64,000 nucleotides of DNA from JAXMAZ01 sp046350115 (GTDB lineage Bacteria > Planctomycetota > Planctomycetia > Gemmatales > Gemmataceae), in assembly GCA_046350115.1 (NCBI GenBank), contig JAXMAZ010000017.1, positions 1 to 64,000 on the forward strand, in the 5' to 3' direction. The notes under the pieces were generated by a model. The model ran no database searches. It was not told where the DNA came from and saw nothing but the letters and a program-made list of their open reading frames with translations. Below, piece after piece: positions 1 to 7,792 of this stretch. How positions within the stretch are numbered: the stretch's first letter is position 1; the number at the start of each line of letters is the position of its first letter. The position numbers were made by a program, and so were the translations under genes.

Positions 1-24
1 CCCTCCGGCCGGTCGCCGGGCCGG

Positions 25-978
25 TCAGTAGTTGCCGTTGAGCGACTGGCCGTCGTTGCGGACGCACAGCCGGCGGACCGTCTCCGGGTCCGGGTTGAAC
101 CGGATGTTCCGGACCGACCCGTCGCACATGACCACGTTGCACCCGGCCGGGTGGGACGAGCCGAACTGGTCCAGCCCGGAGTCGGGGTCGGGCCACCGGC
201 AGACCTCCGGCGTCGTCCGGATGTCCCGGCTCGGCCCGCGGTCGCCGAGCGGCCGGTCCTCGTCCCAGACCGCCCGCCGTTGGACCTCCGAGTCCCACCC
301 GGGGTGGGTGAACGGCTCGTTGTCGTCGTAGCTGACCCCGAGCTTGTCCAGCTTCAGCCGCTTCTCCCCGGCCATCACCGTGTTGCTCGTCCCGTCGGTG
401 ACGCCGTCCAGCCGGAGCGGGCCGCGGAACTTGACCATCACCACCCCGTTCGTCCCCAGGCTGTCGGTGCCGGCGTTCCCGGCGTAATCCCCTTTGGCCT
501 CGTTCCCGTAGAGTTGGGCCGGCCGGCGGGACGGGCAGTAGTACGCCTTCACCGGGGTGCGGCCGATGAGGGCGTTGTTGGCGGCCGTCGGCGGCAGCCG
601 GGTCAGGCTCTCCTGCTCCAGGTACGGCAGGATCTGGTACGGCCAGCTCCACTCCTCCCGGGTGGCGTTCAGGTTGCACGGGGCGGTGTCCCGGGTCGGG
701 TCGTTGTCGCACCCGGGGGTGCCCGGGACCGGCACCCCGTTCACCACGTGGAAGCCGTTCCGGCCGCCGTCCGGTAGCCGCTTCCGGGAGTCGTGGTAGC
801 TGTGGAACGCCAGCCCGATCTGTTTCAGGTTGTTCTGGCACTGGGTGCGGGCGGCGGCCTCCCGCACCTTCTGGACGGCCGGCAGCATCAGGCCGACGAG
901 CACCGCGATGACGGCGATGACGACGAGCAACTCGACGAGTGTCAACCCCGGGCGCGGGCGGGCGGGGGCGCAGGGCAC
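25..978 (-). CDS. DUF1559 domain protein with type IV pilin-like N-terminus
   Basis: Secreted or surface pilin-like protein of a family greatly expanded in planctomycetes; its exact role is unknown. Near the N-terminus is a prepilin-type signal (GLTLVELLVVIAVIAVLVG) followed by the family signature LPAVQKVREAAAR and CQNNLKQIGLAFHSYHD. The C-terminus has the DUF1559 ending with HPAGCNVVMCDGSVRNI. I chose the GTG at 976-978 because GGAGGG (986-991 on the plus strand) lies 7 nt upstream; the frame stays open to 1161 but the extra N-terminal sequence does not look like protein. Length is 317 aa, normal for the family. It is transcribed divergently from the zinc-ribbon genes. Family assignment is firm, function is not. 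Confidence 0.9.
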   Translation of the reverse strand: MPCAPARPRPGLTLVELLVVIAVIAVLVGLMLPAVQKVREAAARTQCQNNLKQIGLAFHSYHDSRKRLPDGGRNGFHVVNGVPVPGTPGCDNDPTRDTAPCNLNATREEWSWPYQILPYLEQESLTRLPPTAANNALIGRTPVKAYYCPSRRPAQLYGNEAKGDYAGNAGTDSLGTNGVVMVKFRGPLRLDGVTDGTSNTVMAGEKRLKLDKLGVSYDDNEPFTHPGWDSEVQRRAVWDEDRPLGDRGPSRDIRTTPEVCRWPDPDSGLDQFGSSHPAGCNVVMCDGSVRNIRFNPDPETVRRLCVRNDGQSLNGNY

Positions 979-1406
979 TTGACGGCCCTCCGAAGCGATG
1001 TGGCGATCGGGTTGCGAGTCGAAAAGTGAGGGATCGCCAAGATCGAGTCTAACCGCACCCCCGGGTGAGTCCAGCCGAATTTGGATAGTGTCTCCGGTTG
1101 CTTGGGCATTTCTCCCCCTCTCCGCTTCGGGGAGGGGGAGACAAGACACTAGATCCACCATACTGAGACGCCACCCGCATTTGGGTTGAATCCCCGTTTG
1201 GTCCCCTCCCCCACAAGGGGGGAGGGGACCGGCTTAGGTGTGGGGGCGCTACCCGAATTCGTCGGACGGGTTACGGATCGCCCCACGCCGTGGGAACGGT
1301 TCAATCTCGTGAGGCGTCGGACGAAGTATCAGTGGCGGTCGTTGCCGGCGGTCCGGCCGGGTCCGACACTGTATCCGGAGTGCCGAACACCACGACCGAG
1401 GGGACG
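979..1406. other. divergent intergenic region with two G/C hairpins
   Basis: This is the gap between the DUF1559 gene and the zinc-ribbon pair. It holds no convincing gene. Two hairpin-forming stretches are visible: one of the form CTCCCCCTCTCC-GCTTC-GGGGAGGGGGAG around 1114-1141, and GTCCCCTCCCCC-ACAA-GGGGGGAGGGGAC around 1200-1229. Related hairpins recur at 3391-3425, so these look like dispersed intergenic repeats rather than gene-specific signals. Confidence 0.5.
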
Positions 1407-2489
1407 ATGATCCGGTTCGCTTGCCCCGGGTGCGGGGCGGTCTACACGGTCGAGGACGCCAAGGGCGGGAAGACCGGCAAGTGCCCGAAGTGCCAGGCGC
1501 AGTTCGTCATCCCGGCGGCGGACCCGTCGGCCTCGGCCCCATCGTTCCCGGCCGCCCCGCCGCCGGTGCCGGCCCCGCCCCCAGCCCCGGTTCCACCGCC
1601 CCCGCCGGCCGCCGACCCGAACGCCCCGGTCGAGATCGCCCCGTGCCCGAAGTGCCAGGCCCGGCTGAGCGTGGCGACGGCCGACCTCGGGGCGGACGTC
1701 GAGTGCCCGTACTGTAAGACGGTGTACACGGCCCGGCGGCCCGGACAGGGCGGGTCGGCGAGCCGGGGGGCGTTGCCGGCGGCCCGGGACGACGACCGGC
1801 CGAGCCGCCGACGCCGCGAGGAGGACGACGAGGAGGACCGCCCCCGGCGCCGGCGGGACGAGGACGAGGAGGAGGACCGCCCGCGCCGCCGGCCCGTTCG
1901 TGACGAGGCCGAGGAGGACCGGCCGAGCCGTCGGCGGCGGGACGAGGACGATGATGACGACCGGCCGCGGCGCCGCCGGGACGAGGACGACGACTTCGAC
2001 GACCGCCCGCGCCGCCGGCGGCGGTCGCGGGGCCGGAGCAGTCAGGTCGATACCGTCGCCCGGCTGAACTACGTACTCGGCGGGCTGTCGCTGTGCTGTG
2101 GGTGTCTGGTGACGGGCGTCGGGGCGTTCGCCGGGGAGGCGATGAAGCGGCAGCCGGGCGGGGCTGCGAACAACGCCGGCCCGATCGACCCGGGCCTGCT
2201 GACCACCATCATGTTCGTCCTGGGGGTGGTGTACCTGCTCCTGTCCGGCGCCCTGATCGCCGCCGGGGTGGGGGTCAGCCAGCGGAAGAACTGGGGCCGC
2301 ATCCTGACCTTCTGCACCGCCGGGGTGGGGCTGATCCTGGGGGTGCTGTCGCTGGTCGGGGCGGGGGCCAACTTCATCGGCGGGGCCATCCCACAAGGGT
2401 GCGGGGGGCTTGTCGCCACCGGCATCTGGGGCGGGTACGGGGTGCAGGCGCTGATGACCATGATCAAGTTCGGGGACGAGTTCGAGTGA
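1407..2489 (+). CDS. zinc-ribbon protein with acidic/Arg linker and four membrane segments
   Basis: Unrecognised function. Residues 1-36 form a zinc ribbon (CPGC at the start, CPKC about 20 residues later). A Pro/Ala-rich linker follows, then a second ribbon (CPKC...CPYC) around residues 75-110, a long stretch of alternating acidic and Arg blocks (RRRRDEDDD type), and four hydrophobic helices in the last 150 residues. The frame is open further upstream, but ATG 1407 begins the conserved MIRFACPGCGAV and is preceded by GAGGGG. The next gene starts 17 nt downstream and has the same N-terminal design, so the two are probably co-transcribed paralogues. The ribbons and charged linker are likely cytoplasmic, tethered to the membrane by the C-terminus (inference). 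Confidence 0.8.
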   Translation: MIRFACPGCGAVYTVEDAKGGKTGKCPKCQAQFVIPAADPSASAPSFPAAPPPVPAPPPAPVPPPPPAADPNAPVEIAPCPKCQARLSVATADLGADVECPYCKTVYTARRPGQGGSASRGALPAARDDDRPSRRRREEDDEEDRPRRRRDEDEEEDRPRRRPVRDEAEEDRPSRRRRDEDDDDDRPRRRRDEDDDFDDRPRRRRRSRGRSSQVDTVARLNYVLGGLSLCCGCLVTGVGAFAGEAMKRQPGGAANNAGPIDPGLLTTIMFVLGVVYLLLSGALIAAGVGVSQRKNWGRILTFCTAGVGLILGVLSLVGAGANFIGGAIPQGCGGLVATGIWGGYGVQALMTMIKFGDEFE

Positions 2490-2505
2490 CCGCGGGGAGG
2501 GAGTG

Positions 2506-3174
2506 ATGATCCGGTTCGCGTGTCCGGGGTGCGGGGCGGTGAACACGGCCGAGGACTCGGCCGCCGGCTCGACGGCCAGTTGTGCCAAGTGCCGGGCCAG
2601 GTTCGTCGTCCCCGCCGCGTCGCCGAAGCCGGCCGCCGGCGCCCCGGTCGAGATCAAGCCGTGCCCGGGGTGCGGGGCCAAACTGTCCGTCCAGCCGGGC
2701 GACCTCGGCAACGATGTCGAGTGCCCGTACTGCAAGGCGGTGTACAAGGCGGCCAAGCCCGGCGGGGGCGACGGCGGCAGCCGGTGGGCAAGGGAGGACG
2801 AGCCGCGGCCGAGCAAGCGGCGGGCCGTCCGGGACGAGGCGGACGACGAGGACGATGACGACCGCCCCCGTCGCCGCCGCCGGCGGGACGAGGACGACGA
2901 GGACGACTACGACGACCGGCCGAGCCGCCGACGGCGGGACGACGAGGAGAGCAAGCGGATCACCGCCGGGGTGTTCGCCCTGCTGCTCGGCGGGTGGGGG
3001 GTGCACAAGTTCTACCTCGGGTACTCGACCGCCGGCATCATTCAGATCGCCCTCACCCTGTTCACCTGCGGGCTGGGGGCGTTCGTCCCGCTGATCGAGG
3101 GGATCATCTACCTGACCAAGACGGACCGCGAGTTCATCCGCACCTACCAGCGCGGGACGAAGGAGTGGTTCTGA
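2506..3174 (+). CDS. zinc-ribbon TM2-domain protein
   Basis: Paralogue of the preceding gene with a different membrane module. It has two zinc ribbons (CPGC...CAKC near residues 8-31, CPGC...CPYC near residues 50-75) and an acidic/Arg low-complexity linker. The C-terminal TM2 domain has two helices: GVFALLLGGWGVHKFYLGY with the usual turn, then a second helix ending in an Ile/Leu-rich segment before TKTDREF. ATG 2506 is preferred over the adjacent GTG 2503 because GGGGAGGGAG sits just upstream. TM2 proteins are small membrane proteins of unknown biochemical role. The gene follows its neighbour after 16 nt and is probably in the same operon. A hairpin repeat begins 14 nt past the stop and may end transcription. 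Confidence 0.85.
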   Translation: MIRFACPGCGAVNTAEDSAAGSTASCAKCRARFVVPAASPKPAAGAPVEIKPCPGCGAKLSVQPGDLGNDVECPYCKAVYKAAKPGGGDGGSRWAREDEPRPSKRRAVRDEADDEDDDDRPRRRRRRDEDDEDDYDDRPSRRRRDDEESKRITAGVFALLLGGWGVHKFYLGYSTAGIIQIALTLFTCGLGAFVPLIEGIIYLTKTDREFIRTYQRGTKEWF

Positions 3175-3188
3175 GCTGGGGCGAGGGT

Positions 3189-3633
3189 GAAACCTAACCC
3201 CCCGGCCCCCTTCCCTACGAGGGAAGGGGGAGCAAGGGGGGCGATGCGCTCGGGTGGTGGGCGCGGTTTCGGGCGGGGTGGTGGTCCTGAAACCTAACCC
3301 CCCGGCCCCCTTCCCTACGAGGGAAGGGGGAGCAAGGGGGTGAGAGCTAGCGTCCGTAAGCGGTGTTTCTGTCCGGACACACGCCCCGCTTGCTCCCCCT
3401 CTCCGCTTCGGGGGGAGGGGGGGGGCGGGGGAGGGGTCACGCCTCCCACCCGTGTCTGTGCCTCGGAACTCTCCGGATCGGGTCGGGGCGGCAACCCCTC
3501 CCCCCGCCCCCTCCCTCGGCGAGAGGGGAGCAAGCGGGGTGCTCTTGCCGCCAGGACCGGGAGCCGTCGTTCGGACGTTGCCGCCCACTCGCTCCCCCTT
3601 CCCTCGTAGGGAAGGGGGCCGGGGGGTTAGGTT
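3189..3633. repeat. cluster of intergenic hairpin repeats, three copies of one unit
   Basis: A 52-bp unit occurs identically at 3189-3240 and 3289-3340 in direct orientation and inverted at 3591-3633 (43 bp kept). Its core CCCCCTTCCC-TACGA-GGGAAGGGGG is a strong hairpin. Between the copies is a different G/C hairpin type (about 3391-3425 and 3508-3537). The 568-bp gap between the TM2 gene and the DUF1549 gene contains nothing else that I can identify. Such units may serve as transcription terminators or be dispersed palindromic repeats. Confidence 0.8.
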
Positions 3634-3742
3634 GATCTTCCTGCGGCTCTCATCCCACTTTCCGCGACACTATCCCGGCCAGCCGGTGTTAATCTCCTCA
3701 CGACGGCCCCGACGACCCGGGGCCGACCGGGAGGTGCCGACC

Positions 3743-5443
3743 GTGAAGGCCATCCGCTTCTTCGGGCTACTCGCCCTGACCGCCGGCGTCATCCTGGCCG
3801 ACTTCCCGGCCGAAGCCGCCGACCCGCCGAAGACCCCGCAACAGATCAAGAAAGAGAAGCGGCAAAAGCTCAAAGCCGCGCTCGCCGAGAAGACGGCTGC
3901 CGCCACCCCGCCGGCCGTCCAGCAGGCGCCCGCCCCGAAGCGGTCCGCGCCGGTCCCGGCAGACCCGGCCGGCCTGGCCAAGCTCATCGATGACGAGGTT
4001 AACGCCAAGCTGGCCGCCGAGAAGGTGATGCCGGCGGCCAAGGCGTCCGACGCCGAGTTCCTGCGTCGGGCGTACCTCGACCTGACCGGCGTCATCCCGA
4101 CCGCCGCCCAGGCCCGCGCGTTTCTCGAGGACAAAGACCCGGCCAAGCGGGCCCGGCTGATCGACGAGCTGCTCGCCAGCCCGAAGTACGGCCGGCACCT
4201 GGCCGACATCTGGCAGGCCAAGCTACTCCCCCGTGACTCGGACAACCGGTTCATCGACCGCAAGCCGATGATCGACTGGCTGGCCGAGCAGTTCAACCAC
4301 AACACCCCCTGGGATAAGGTCGTCCGGGAGATCGTCACCGCGACCGGCACCCAGGACAAGAACCCGGCCGTCACCTACTTCCTGACCAACCGGTCGGTGG
4401 ACAAGCTGACCGACAGCGTGACCCAGCACTTCCTCGGCGTCCGGCTCGGGTGCGCCCAGTGCCACAACCACCCGTTCACCGCCTGGAAGCAGACCGAGTA
4501 CTGGGGGATGGCGGCGTTCTTCAGCAAGGTACAGCCGGACCGCGGAATCCGGCCGGCCAAGGCGGACGCCAACTACAGCCCCGGGGTCCGCGAACTGCCG
4601 GTCAAGAGCCGGGCCAAAGATTTCTTCCCCGAGTCGGCCAAGACGGTGCCGGCCAAGTTCCTCAGCGGTGACACCCCGAAGATCAGCGGCAGTGAGGCGT
4701 ACCGGCCGCACCTGGCCAACTGGATGACCAGCCCGGACAACCCGTACTTCGCCCGGGCGATGGTCAACCGCACCTGGGCGCAGCTGTTCGGCCGGGGGTT
4801 CGTCAACCCGGTGGACGACATGCACGACGACAACTCGGCGTCCCACCCGGAACTGCTCGACGCCCTGGCCAAGCGGTTCGCGGCCAGCGGGTTCGACCTG
4901 AAGGCGCTGACCAAAGCGATCTGCCTGTCGGACGCCTACGGCCGGTCGAGCAAGCCGGCCCCGGGCAGCGAGAAGGCCGATCCGGCGCTGTTCGCCCGGG
5001 TGCAGATGAAGGTGATGAGCGCCGAGCAGTTGTTCGACAGCCTGGGCCAAGTGACCGGCCAGCCGGCGGCGATGGCCCAGGGGCCGAAGAAGGGGGCCGG
5101 GGCGGCCCCGGGGCTGGTGCTCACCCCGCGGGACCGGTTCGTCCAGTTCTACCTGGCCGGGCGCGGAGGAGACGAACCTGACCGAGTACGACGCCGGCAT
5201 CCCGCAGCGCTCAAGCTGATGAACAGCCGGCTGGCCGCGGCCGCTGGCCGCCCGCCAGTTCGTCAAGCCGGGGCAGCCCCGGGGCGGCGGTCGAGGAGCT
5301 GTACCTGGCGACGCCTCCCGCCGGCCGACACCGGCCGAGCAGGACCGGGTGCGGAAGTACGCGGCCGGCGGGCGCCCCGCAGGAGCGCTCGGCGACCTGC
5401 TGGGGCCGCTGCTGAACAGCAGGAGTTCGCGATGGTGCGGTGA
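3743..5443 (+). CDS. DUF1549/DUF1553 domain secreted protein, C-terminus disturbed by indels
   Basis: Planctomycete-type secreted protein usually encoded next to a DUF1501 gene, as here; the pair is often linked to polysaccharide or cytochrome-type extracellular processes, but its biochemistry is unproven. A signal peptide follows GTG 3743 (hydrophobic LLALTAGVILADF, then AEAA), with GGGAGG 8 nt upstream. DUF1549 covers about residues 75-250 and includes a haem-like CAQCHNHPF motif; DUF1553 follows (NRTWAQLFGRGF, ELLDALAKRF). From about 5158 the sequence changes frame several times. Expected residues such as EETNLTEYDAG, RQFVKPG and VEELYLAT appear in alternating frames, and the original frame returns for QEFAMVR at the stop. 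The open frame survives, but roughly its last 90 residues are scrambled. Confidence 0.8.
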   Translation: MKAIRFFGLLALTAGVILADFPAEAADPPKTPQQIKKEKRQKLKAALAEKTAAATPPAVQQAPAPKRSAPVPADPAGLAKLIDDEVNAKLAAEKVMPAAKASDAEFLRRAYLDLTGVIPTAAQARAFLEDKDPAKRARLIDELLASPKYGRHLADIWQAKLLPRDSDNRFIDRKPMIDWLAEQFNHNTPWDKVVREIVTATGTQDKNPAVTYFLTNRSVDKLTDSVTQHFLGVRLGCAQCHNHPFTAWKQTEYWGMAAFFSKVQPDRGIRPAKADANYSPGVRELPVKSRAKDFFPESAKTVPAKFLSGDTPKISGSEAYRPHLANWMTSPDNPYFARAMVNRTWAQLFGRGFVNPVDDMHDDNSASHPELLDALAKRFAASGFDLKALTKAICLSDAYGRSSKPAPGSEKADPALFARVQMKVMSAEQLFDSLGQVTGQPAAMAQGPKKGAGAAPGLVLTPRDRFVQFYLAGRGGDEPDRVRRRHPAALKLMNSRLAAAAGRPPVRQAGAAPGRRSRSCTWRRLPPADTGRAGPGAEVRGRRAPRRSARRPAGAAAEQQEFAMVR

Positions 5444-5760
5444 CAGCCCGAAAGCCCACCTGTTGCAACGGGTGGGCTTGGCCCAACCACTCCCACCCCA
5501 TACCGAACCATGTTCCCCGACACCCTCCGCCGCGACTTCAAGCTGTCCGCCGCCGGCGTCGGCCTGCTGTCCACCTCCGGCTGGCTCAAGTGGTGCTGGC
5601 CAACCACGCCGCCGGCCCGGCTGCCGGCGGAAGAAGACGAAAAGCTGCATCCTGCTGTGGATGGACGGCGGGCCGAGCCACAAGGACACGTTCGACCTGA
5701 AGCCGGACAGCAGGGGGCCGGCGAGTTCTGCCGATCAGCACCAGCGCCCCGGGGGTGCAG
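5150..5760 (+). other. local cluster of single-base indels across a gene boundary
   Basis: Family-typical peptide segments of both the DUF1549 C-terminus and the DUF1501 N-terminus can be followed only by switching frame about every 30-100 bp. Examples are G-run expansion at 5158-5161, loss of a G near 5207, and shifts near 5609, 5630 and 5720. The coding signal on both sides is clean. Because the damage ignores the gene boundary, a patch of poor consensus is at least as likely as real gene decay. Confidence 0.65.
5452..5479 (+). terminator. hairpin between DUF1549 and DUF1501 genes
   Basis: AAGCCCACC and GGTGGGCTT form a 9-bp stem around a 10-nt loop just after the DUF1549 stop. The same GCCCACC/GGTGGGC stem recurs in hairpins at 6802-6833 and 44542-44572. 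There is no clear T-tract, so this is terminator-like rather than a proven intrinsic terminator, and it may also lie in a mis-called stretch. Confidence 0.4.
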
Positions 5761-6777
5761 ATCAGCGAGCACCTGCCGAGGGTCGCCCAGGTGATGCACC
5801 ACGGGGTGGTGGTGCGGGGGATGTCCACCCCGGAGGGGGCGCACCCGCGGGCCAAGTACAACCTGCACACCGGCTACCGCGAAGGGCAGGGCGGGCTGAC
5901 CTACCCGAGCCTCGGGGCGATCGTCTCGAAGGAGCTGGGTCGCGGCGACTTCCCGGTGCCCAACTTCGTCAGCATCGGCAACCGGTCCTACGGCAGCGGG
6001 TTCCTCGGGCCGAAGCACCAGCCGCTCATCGTCACCGACCCGGCCCGCGGCGTCGAAGACCTGAAGGCCATCGTCTCGGACAAGCAGTTCGACCGCCGCT
6101 CCGGCCTGCTGGAACAGATGGAAAAGGCGTTCTACCACGAGTACCAGGACGGCCTCATCACCGACCACACGACGACGTACCACCGGGCGGTGGCCCTGAT
6201 GCGGTCGAAGGAGGCGAAGGCGTTCGATCTGGGGCAGGAGTCCGCGTCAGCGAAGGGGAGGTACGGCAGCGGGCGGTTCGCCGAGGGGTGTCTGATGGCC
6301 CGCCGGCTGGTCGAGGCCAGGGTGCCGTTCGTCGAGGTGAACCTCGGCGGTTGGGACACCCACCAGGACAACTTCGCCCGGGTGAAAGCACTATCTGGCC
6401 AGGTAGATAGCGCCCTGGCCGCCCTCGTCACTGACCTGAAGGAGCGGGGCTTGCTCGACTCGACGCTGGTTGTCTGGATGGGCGAGTTCGGCCGGACCCC
6501 GCACATCAACACCCGGGGGGCCAAGCCGGGCCGGGACCACTACCCGAAGGCGTGGAGCCTGGCCATGTTCGGCGGCGGCATCCGGGGCGGCGGCGTGATC
6601 GGCCGGACCGACAAGGAGGGCGCCACCGTCGAGGACGGCAAGGTCGGCACGACCGACTTCCTCGGCACCGTGTGCGAGCTGCTCGGGATCGACCACACCA
6701 AGAAGAACGAGACGCCGAGCGGCCGGCCGGTGCAGGTGGTGGACAAGCCCAAGCCGTTCACCAAGCTGATCGTCTGA
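5510..6777 (+). pseudogene. DUF1501 family protein, frameshifted in its first 250 bp
   Basis: DUF1501 proteins are exported, sulfatase-like-fold proteins that pair with DUF1549/DUF1553 proteins, as here. The start ATG 5510 reads MFPDTLRRDFKLSAAGVGLL, the family's Tat-like N-terminus. Frames then change: VLANHAAGPAAG in one, KKTKSCILLWMDGGPSHKDTFDLKP in another, and the long clean frame from about 5755 (QISEHLPRVAQVMHHGVVVRGM). The rest is intact, with GEFGRTPHIN, GRDHYPKAWS and the C-terminal segment ending in FTKLIV. If the indels are consensus errors the protein is complete at about 420 aa; if real, only the part from the in-frame start at 5755 could be made, without its export signal. Confidence 0.75.
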
Positions 6778-6801
6778 CTGACCGGTCGGGCCGGTTTGCG
6801 C

Positions 6802-6833
6802 GAACGCCCACCCGGTATCGCGGGTGGGCGTTC
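6802..6833 (+). terminator. hairpin after the DUF1501 gene
   Basis: GAACGCCCACCC and GGGTGGGCGTTC form a 12-bp stem with a short loop, 24 nt after the DUF1501 stop. It belongs to the same GCCCACCC stem class as the hairpins at 5452 and 44542. No long T-run follows. Confidence 0.55.
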
Positions 6834-6843
6834 TGCCGTCCGC

Positions 6844-6873
6844 TTGACGCCGATTCCGGTGACGGCGTAGAGT
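6844..6873 (+). promoter_or_regulatory. possible sigma70-like promoter for the phosphoesterase gene
   Basis: TTGACG (6844-6849) and TAGAGT (6868-6873) are separated by 18 nt and lie just after the upstream hairpin, about 90 nt before the gene. An A/T-rich patch (6898-6920) follows, which is unusual in this window. Match by eye only. Confidence 0.3.
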
Positions 6874-6964
6874 GGGGTAGTTTACGGAAACCGGACCGTG
6901 ATCTATATTTGCTAATCATCCCGGGGGGTTGCCCCCGTCCGGTCCCCGGCCAGTGAGTCCCGGC

Positions 6965-7711
6965 GTGAAGGCCATCATCAGCGACATCCACAGCAACCTG
7001 GAAGCCCTCCAGGCGGTGCTGGCGGACATCAAGAGCCAGGGGATCACCGAGATTTACTGTCTCGGGGACGTGGTCGGGTACGGCCCGAACCCGCGGGAGT
7101 GCATCGACCTGGTGTCGGACATGAAGCTGGTGCTGATGGGCAACCACGACCAGGGGGCGATGTTCGACCCGGACGGGTTCAACGCCAGCGCCGAGCGGGC
7201 CATCTTCTGGACCCGCGCCCAACTGGAGGGCGGGCCGGACCCGAAGCCGATCCGGGAGAAGCGGTGGGAGTTCCTGGCCGAGCGACCGCGGACCCACAAG
7301 GAGAACGGCCACCTGTTCGTCCACGGGTCGGCCCGCAACCCGCTCAACGAGTACGTGTTCCCGGAGGACATCTACAACCAGCGGAAGATGGAGCGGATCT
7401 ACGCGCTGGTGGAGAAGTACTGCTTCCAGGGGCACACCCACGTGCCGGGCGTGTTCACCGAGAACCTGCAGTTCCTCTCCCCGGAGGACATCAACGGGGT
7501 GTACAAGCTGGACGGCCGCAAGACCCTGTGCAACGTCGGCAGCGTCGGCCAGCCGCGGGACGGGAACTGGCGGGCGTGCTACGTGGTGGTGGACGACGAC
7601 ACGATCAAGTACCGGCGGGTCGAGTACGACGTGGAGAAGACGGTCAAGAAGATCTACGACATCCCGGACCTGGAGAACTTCCTCGGCGACCGGCTGCGGG
7701 AGGGGCGGTAA
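6965..7711 (+). CDS. calcineurin-like metallophosphoesterase
   Basis: Cytoplasmic two-metal phosphoesterase of the Metallophos_2/YfcE-like group; the substrate is unknown. Metal-binding motifs are in the right order: SDIHSN near the N-terminus (D-x-H), GDVVGYGPNP, GNHD, and GHTHVPGVF toward the C-terminus. Length is 248 aa, as expected. I chose GTG 6965, where the recognisable fold begins (VKAIISDIHSN). An in-frame GTG at 6953 and a TTG at 6929 are alternatives, and none has a good ribosome site. It stands alone between a hairpin and a palindrome, with a candidate promoter upstream. Confidence 0.85.
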   Translation: MKAIISDIHSNLEALQAVLADIKSQGITEIYCLGDVVGYGPNPRECIDLVSDMKLVLMGNHDQGAMFDPDGFNASAERAIFWTRAQLEGGPDPKPIREKRWEFLAERPRTHKENGHLFVHGSARNPLNEYVFPEDIYNQRKMERIYALVEKYCFQGHTHVPGVFTENLQFLSPEDINGVYKLDGRKTLCNVGSVGQPRDGNWRACYVVVDDDTIKYRRVEYDVEKTVKKIYDIPDLENFLGDRLREGR

Positions 7712-7766
7712 GCGGCGGACCCACCGGGTCCGCGGGGCGACGGGCGGACCCGGTGGGTCCGCCGCT
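7711..7766. repeat. perfect 23-bp-arm palindrome between convergent genes
   Basis: Arms 7711-7733 and 7744-7766 are exact reverse complements around a 10-nt loop. The left arm begins with the last base of the phosphoesterase stop codon. It lies between convergent genes, so it could terminate transcription from both sides. It also resembles the other gene-end palindromes of this window. Confidence 0.8.
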
Positions 7767-7792
7767 ACACCGCCACACTCTCCGCCTACGCC

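Noticed and set aside
3189..3633. CRISPR-like direct repeats
   Set aside because: Only two direct copies and one inverted copy, with irregular spacing and an internal hairpin; no cas genes nearby. These are intergenic palindromic repeats.
3452..3742. N-terminal extension of the DUF1549 frame
   Set aside because: It translates intergenic hairpin repeats; the signal peptide starts at GTG 3743 with a good ribosome site.
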